Assembly: GCF_028693505.1 (NCBI RefSeq)
Contig: NZ_JAQUVF010000014.1
Span: forward strand, 1 to 64,000
Direction: 5' to 3'
Origin: Oscillibacter sp.
GTDB lineage: Bacteria; Bacillota; Clostridia; Oscillospirales; Oscillospiraceae
DNA length: 64,000 nt
The notes beneath the pieces are model-generated. The model made no database searches. It was not told the DNA's origin and saw nothing but the letters and a program-made list of their open reading frames with translations. How positions within the stretch are numbered: the stretch's first letter is position 1; every line of letters starts with the position of its first letter. The position numbers and the translations under genes are program-made. Shown piece by piece: positions 59,503 through 64,000 of this stretch.

Positions 59503-61494
59503 TTATTCGGTATCGCTCAAAATTTCCCGGTGTTTATCCACAACGCTGATGAAGAGGTCGCCCGCATCCTCGGTGCCGGGGTCCTCCGTCACTTGCAGCA
59601 GCCACGGGGAGAGATAGATGGTATCCAGCAGCTTCCCCTTCACCGTCACTTTGCAGTAGGGGGTAAAATTCTCACCGGAGAGGTACCACACGTCCCCCCG
59701 CTGACTGAGTCCCTCAAGGACGATGGGCGCCACGCCCATCTGCATCTGCGTGGCCGCATACGGCGTCTGCCCGCCATAGAGATACTTCTGCCCGTACAGC
59801 ATGTCGTATTGCAGCAGCCGCAGGTCCCAGCGGTACATACTCTCTTCCCGGCAGGATTGATGAAACCGATTTACAAAGCCGGTGGAAATGCCCAGCCGGC
59901 CCATCACAACGGCGGAAAGCTGGAAGGACGACAGGTCCTCATCCTGCTTTTCCATGCCGAAATTGTTCCAGACCACGTAGCCCGTCCGATACAGCGTCCC
60001 GCTTTTCATGTCCTGATGCTCCAGCCCCAGAGACGGCAGATGGTCTCCGTAGAGCACCAGCACGGTCTTTTCCTCCCGCTGGGACAGCGCTGCCGTCAAC
60101 TCTGCCACAAACTGGTCCATTTCCCGAATCTGGTTTACGTAATACTCTATGGCATACCGATAATCCTCGTCGGGGCAGGCCGTCACCGTGACGGCAGGGT
60201 CCTCCAAAACAGGCTCCGTGGGGTATTTGCCGTGTCCCTGAACGGATACCGTAAACACAAGGTCCGGCTGGTCCGGCGTCACATCCAGCGCCTTGACGAT
60301 CTGCCCGGTCAGTACGCTGTCTTTTGCCCAGTTCTTTGGCGTAAGCTCCACCCGGGGCATGTACTCCAGCGATGTAAAATCGTCAAAGCCCAAGTTTGCA
60401 TAGACCTGATTCCGGCTGTAAAAGGTGGCCCGGTGATTGTGGATGGCGTGGGTTGCATACCCGTTTTCCTTCAGATCAAAGGCAACCGACTCCACCGTCC
60501 GGTCCTTCAGCCGGGTTTGATAGGGATATTCTCCGGGGCCGAAAAACCGGGTGCTCATCCCGGTAAGCACCTCGCACTCCGTGTTGGCGGTGCCCGCCCC
60601 CACCACCGGAACCGTCAGGTAGCCGGAGGAATACTTGGCCGTCAATGCGGTCCAGGTGGGCACGGCATCCTCCGACAGCTCCAGACCCGAGATCTCCGCA
60701 GGGTCGACGAAGGACTCCAGTTGCACATACACCACGTTGACGTCCGTTTGGGACTGCGTGGGATCAACGAAGTCCCGACCCACCGTCTTTTCCACGTCGG
60801 CAATGGCCTGTGCGCCATAGCCCGCGGGCAGGGCAATGCCCTTATTCAGCCACGTCTGCAAAAAGCAGTAGGAGAAGCCGTACTCCTCGTAGGCGACCGC
60901 CAGGTTGGAGAAAATTGTGGACAGCTGGTCCAGACGAAACGCCAGCGTCCACGTGCCGCAAAGCGCGCCGAACACGATCAGCGCGGATAAAATCCCGGAA
61001 AACATCCGCCGACGACGGGGCAGCGCATTGCGCGGTCCCTTCCACAAAAGCAGCGCCAGGCCCAGCACCAGCCCCGCTGCTGCCACCGCCAGCAGGACGA
61101 TATATTTTGTGGAAAGATAGTTCGGCAGGGTATCGAGGCCGGTATTCAGCACGGTAAAATCGGCCACCGTAAACGGCGTCATCCGATTGAGCAGGATGAA
61201 TCCGTTGACCGCGCCGCCCACCACCCAGAGGGCGGTCAAGAGGGTGGCGTAAAAAAATCTGCGCCGCAGAAAAATTGCCGGAACCAGCGTCAGCAGGACG
61301 ATCCAAACGTCCACCAGAAATGCCAGTGGGTTTTCCGCCATAAATCGAAAAAAGCTGTCCGGCCCGGCGGTAAACACTTTGTGGTTCAACAGTTCCACCA
61401 CCAAAGTCACCGCCAGAGCCAGCAGCGAAATTCTCAAAAGCGCCGTGCGCTCCTGCGAATGCCCGCCGGTTGGGGCCACAGCGTGTTGTTTCAT
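59503..61494 (-). CDS. LTA synthase family sulfatase-fold phosphoglycerol transferase
   Basis: A 663-residue membrane protein with about five N-terminal helices (to about residue 180) and an extracellular sulfatase-like domain (about 260-600). The presumed nucleophilic Thr lies in GTANTECEVLTGMS, and further metal and substrate positions in HAIHNHRATFYSR and LVLYGDHLPSLG. LtaS-type enzymes transfer glycerol phosphate from phosphatidylglycerol to build lipoteichoic acid or modify other envelope glycans. An AGAAGG site precedes the ATG. In this Firmicute class it may make an LTA-like polymer; the exact product is unknown. Confidence 0.88.
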   Translation of the reverse strand: MKQHAVAPTGGHSQERTALLRISLLALAVTLVVELLNHKVFTAGPDSFFRFMAENPLAFLVDVWIVLLTLVPAIFLRRRFFYATLLTALWVVGGAVNGFILLNRMTPFTVADFTVLNTGLDTLPNYLSTKYIVLLAVAAAGLVLGLALLLWKGPRNALPRRRRMFSGILSALIVFGALCGTWTLAFRLDQLSTIFSNLAVAYEEYGFSYCFLQTWLNKGIALPAGYGAQAIADVEKTVGRDFVDPTQSQTDVNVVYVQLESFVDPAEISGLELSEDAVPTWTALTAKYSSGYLTVPVVGAGTANTECEVLTGMSTRFFGPGEYPYQTRLKDRTVESVAFDLKENGYATHAIHNHRATFYSRNQVYANLGFDDFTSLEYMPRVELTPKNWAKDSVLTGQIVKALDVTPDQPDLVFTVSVQGHGKYPTEPVLEDPAVTVTACPDEDYRYAIEYYVNQIREMDQFVAELTAALSQREEKTVLVLYGDHLPSLGLEHQDMKSGTLYRTGYVVWNNFGMEKQDEDLSSFQLSAVVMGRLGISTGFVNRFHQSCREESMYRWDLRLLQYDMLYGQKYLYGGQTPYAATQMQMGVAPIVLEGLSQRGDVWYLSGENFTPYCKVTVKGKLLDTIYLSPWLLQVTEDPGTEDAGDLFISVVDKHREILSDTE

Positions 61495-61593
61495 GATTCG
61501 ACCTTCTTTCGGCTGTGATTATAGCGCGTTATGCCTGTCAAATCCACCGATTTTGCGCAATTTCTTTCGTGATTTTTTACAAAGTTTTTATTT

Positions 61594-61632
61594 TAAAAAA
61601 ATGAGGGCCGCAGGAAAAATCCTGCGGCCCTC
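61594..61632 (-). terminator. Terminator of nifJ
   Basis: GAGGGCCGCAGG / CCTGCGGCCCTC with a six-base loop, followed on the minus strand by ATTTTTTT. Confidence 0.88.
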
Positions 61633-61664
61633 GTTTTCTGTTTTACGTTTCAGCTAAAAATCGC

Positions 61665-64000
61665 TCAGCCTTCATACATGGCTTTGAGCTTCAGCAGGTG
61701 CTGATAGCGCTCCATGGCGCTCTTTTCGTTGCGCTGGAACAGCTCGGACGCGCGCTCGGGGAATTCGCGGGTCAGACGGGAGTACCGGGCCTCGTTCATC
61801 AGGAATTCCTGATAACCGCCGGCAGGCTCCTTGGAATCCAGCGTGAACTTGCCGCTCTGAGCCGTGGGGTTGAAGCGGAAGAGGTTCCAGTAACCGCACT
61901 CCACGGCCTTCTTCATTTCCTTCTGGGCATTCATCATGCCGCCCTTGATGCTGTGCATCTCGCAGGGAGAATAGGCAATGACCAGAGAGGGACCGGGATA
62001 GGCCTCGGCCTCCTTGATGGCCTTGAGGGTCTGGGCGGGGTTGGCGCCCATGGCGATCTGGGCCACATAGATATAGCCGTAGCTCATGGCGATCTCCGCC
62101 AGAGACTTCTTCTTGATCTCCTTGCCAGCCGCCGCGAACTGCGCGACCTGACCGATGTTGGAGGCCTTGGACGCCTGTCCGCCGGTGTTGGAATAGACCT
62201 CGGTATCAAAGACGAAGATGTTCACATCGTTGCCGGAGGCCAGCACGTGATCCACGCCGCCAAAGCCGATGTCATACGCCCAGCCGTCGCCGCCGAAGAT
62301 CCACGTGGACTTCTTGGAGAGGTATTCCTTGTCGGCCAGAATCTCCTTGCTGTACGGGCAGTCGGGGTCCGCTTCCAGCGCGGCGACCAGCTTGTCCGTT
62401 GCAGCCTTGTTGGCCTCGTAATTGTCCATGGAGGCGAGATATTCCGCGCAGGCGGCCTTCTTGTTATCGTTGGTGGTCACGCCGGAGAGTTCCTTCACCT
62501 TGTCGGCCAGACGCGCGCGGGTGGCCTGCTGGCCAAGGTACATGCCAAGGCCGTGCTCGGCGTTATCCTCGAACAGGGAGTTGGACCATGCGGGGCCGTG
62601 GCCTGCCTTGTTGGTGCAGTAGGGAGAGGTTGCCGCGGGGCCGCCCCAGATGGAAGAGCAGCCGGTGGCGTTGGAGATATACATATGGTCGCCGAAGAGC
62701 TGGGTGATGAGACGGGCATAGCTGGTCTCGGCGCAGCCAGCGCAGGAACCGGAGAACTCCAGCATGGGCTTTTTGAACTGGCTGCCCTTGACGGTGTCGT
62801 CCTGCATATCCTTCTTCTCGGAGACCTTGTCCACACAATAGTTGAACACGTCCTGCTGCGCGGCTTCCTGCTCCTGCGGCACCATGGTCAGCGCATCCAC
62901 CGGGCACTGGCCCACGCACACGGCGCAGCCCATGCAGTCCAGCGGAGAGACAGCCATGGTGTACTTGTAGACGCCCTTGCCCTTACCGGCCTTCACATCC
63001 GCGAGCTTGGCGCTCTCGGGGGCAGCGGCGGCTTCTTCCGCCGTCAGGGCATAGGGGCGGATGGTGGCGTGGGGGCAGACATAGGCGCAGTTGTTGCACT
63101 GGATGCACTTGGTGGAGTCCCAAGTGGGAACGGTGACGGCCACGCCCCGCTTTTCGTAAGCGGCGGCGCCCAGCTCAAACTGGCCGTCCACATGCTTGAC
63201 GAAGGCAGATACCGGCAGGCTGTCGCCGTCCATCTTGGACACGGGGTCCAGAATGGACTTGACCTGCTCCACCAGAGCGGGCTTACCGGTGAGCTTCACG
63301 TCCTCGCTCTCGTCCGCGGCGTTGGCCCAGTCGGCGGGCACGTCGAACTTCTTGAAGGCGGTGGCGCCGGCGTCGATGGCCTTGTGGTTCATATCCACCA
63401 CGTCCTGACCCTTCTTCAGGTAGGAATGGGTGGCGGCGTCCTTCATGTACTGAATGGCCTCAGCGGCGGGCAGCACGCCGGCCAGTGTAAAGAAGGCGGA
63501 CTGCAAGATGGTGTTGGTCCGCTTGCCCATGCCGATCTCCTTGGCGAGGTCGATGGCGTTGATGGTATACACCTGCACGTTGTTGGCGGCAATGTAGCGC
63601 TTGGAGGCGGCGTCCAGATGATGGCCCAGCTCCTCGCCCGTCCACTGGCAGTTGATGAGCAGGGTGCCGCCGGCCTTCACGTCACGCACGATGGGGAAGT
63701 GCTTGGTGACGTAAGCGGGCACGTGGCAGGCCACAAAGTCGGCCTTGTTGATATAGTAAGAGGACTTGATGGGCTTGTCGCCGAAGCGCAGATGGCTGAC
63801 GGTGACGCCGCCGGTCTTTTTGGAGTCATACTGGAAGTATGCCTGCACGTTCTTTTCGGTATGGTCGCCGATGATCTTGATGGAGTTCTTGTTGGCGCCG
63901 ACAGTGCCGTCGCCGCCAAGGCCCCAGAACTTGCAGGCGATGGTACCTGCGGGAGCCACCAGCGGAGCGGGCTTTTCTTCAAGGCTCAGGTGGGTCACAT
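61665..64000 (-). CDS. nifJ: Pyruvate:ferredoxin oxidoreductase, C-terminal two thirds (5' end outside window)
   Basis: The frame runs off the right edge. The visible 777 or so residues lack the N-terminal pyruvate/TPP pyrimidine-binding domain (roughly 400 residues of a usual chain near 1170). Present are the gamma domain (FWGLGGDGTVGANKNSIKIIG), an EKR-like linker, two [4Fe-4S] motifs (CIQCNNCAYVCPH and CMGCAVCVGQCPVDAL), the TPP domain with SGSCAGCAETSYARLI and GGDGWAYDIGFGGVDH, and NTGGQASKASNIGQVAQFAAAGK. The enzyme makes acetyl-CoA and reduced ferredoxin from pyruvate, feeding the hydrogenase and, with pta, acetate formation. Confidence 0.97.
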   Translation of the reverse strand, partial: VTHLSLEEKPAPLVAPAGTIACKFWGLGGDGTVGANKNSIKIIGDHTEKNVQAYFQYDSKKTGGVTVSHLRFGDKPIKSSYYINKADFVACHVPAYVTKHFPIVRDVKAGGTLLINCQWTGEELGHHLDAASKRYIAANNVQVYTINAIDLAKEIGMGKRTNTILQSAFFTLAGVLPAAEAIQYMKDAATHSYLKKGQDVVDMNHKAIDAGATAFKKFDVPADWANAADESEDVKLTGKPALVEQVKSILDPVSKMDGDSLPVSAFVKHVDGQFELGAAAYEKRGVAVTVPTWDSTKCIQCNNCAYVCPHATIRPYALTAEEAAAAPESAKLADVKAGKGKGVYKYTMAVSPLDCMGCAVCVGQCPVDALTMVPQEQEAAQQDVFNYCVDKVSEKKDMQDDTVKGSQFKKPMLEFSGSCAGCAETSYARLITQLFGDHMYISNATGCSSIWGGPAATSPYCTNKAGHGPAWSNSLFEDNAEHGLGMYLGQQATRARLADKVKELSGVTTNDNKKAACAEYLASMDNYEANKAATDKLVAALEADPDCPYSKEILADKEYLSKKSTWIFGGDGWAYDIGFGGVDHVLASGNDVNIFVFDTEVYSNTGGQASKASNIGQVAQFAAAGKEIKKKSLAEIAMSYGYIYVAQIAMGANPAQTLKAIKEAEAYPGPSLVIAYSPCEMHSIKGGMMNAQKEMKKAVECGYWNLFRFNPTAQSGKFTLDSKEPAGGYQEFLMNEARYSRLTREFPERASELFQRNEKSAMERYQHLLKLKAMYEG

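Noticed and set aside
59530-60990. 486-residue plus-strand ORF opposite the LtaS-like gene
   Set aside because: Antisense shadow of a recognised sulfatase-fold protein.
1-64000. CRISPR arrays, insertion sequences, prophage, tRNA or rRNA genes
   Set aside because: No regularly spaced repeats, transposase or phage genes, or tRNA/rRNA-like sequences were noticed on reading; no dedicated scan could be run.

Overview
The window looks like chromosome of an anaerobic, fermentative Clostridia-type Firmicute, most likely an Oscillospiraceae relative. This is inferred from the fairly high GC, AGGAGG-type ribosome binding sites, a T-box leucine leader, [FeFe]-hydrogenase, pyruvate:ferredoxin oxidoreductase, ion-pumping pyrophosphatase, SLH surface proteins and TRAP transporters. 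I see no prophage, insertion sequence, CRISPR array, rRNA or tRNA gene. Genes were chosen over the many long antisense shadow ORFs by family recognition, ribosome binding sites and tight operon spacing.

Layout. 0-2.4 kb: end of a gamma-glutamyltransferase gene and a split chromate-transporter pair. 2.4-6.1 kb: an [FeFe]-hydrogenase co-transcribed with a NuoF/GltD-like fusion flavoprotein, with a Rex-like site in the leader. 6.2-10.95 kb: leuACDB behind a T-box. 11-17.9 kb: a CarD regulator with a leader hairpin, an SDR/TIM-barrel catabolic pair, a GntR regulator, a LysM-G5-M23 cell wall hydrolase and pta. 18-23.3 kb: a GntR regulator, a TRAP transporter and an amidohydrolase.

23.4-38.1 kb is the most interesting region: a cobalamin-acquisition locus under two cobalamin riboswitches. 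The first, on the minus strand with its own terminator, controls a surface protein with a transcobalamin/intrinsic-factor-like alpha/alpha-barrel plus SLH repeats, a membrane-anchored DUF4430 protein (the fold of the transcobalamin C-terminal domain), EcfT, and one polypeptide fusing both ECF ATPases to a membrane S component. The second, on the plus strand with its own terminator, controls a 1740-residue surface protein with DUF4430-like domains, a PQQ-like beta-propeller and SLH repeats. Between them lie a corrinoid-activating ASKHA/ferredoxin protein and a DUF2284 protein; next to the giant gene is a small Cys-rich protein of a family linked to corrin biosynthesis.

38.4-48 kb uses corrinoids: an MtaA/MtbA-like methyltransferase, a corrinoid protein, a second UroD-fold methyltransferase and a TRAP transporter with two tandem paralogous binding proteins, beside a divergent PocR/AraC regulator. 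Shared upstream motifs tie these units together. The picture is uptake and demethylation of an unknown methylated substrate next to the machinery that supplies and reactivates its cofactor.

48.2-64 kb: the GGGtGRT protein with an Fe-S scaffold protein, membrane pyrophosphatase, a lipoprotein, a free-standing 27-codon gene, a metallophosphoesterase-mnmG-cyclase-murT-gatD operon in which the GatD-like subunit lacks the expected catalytic residues, an LtaS-type enzyme, and the 3' part of nifJ running off the right edge.
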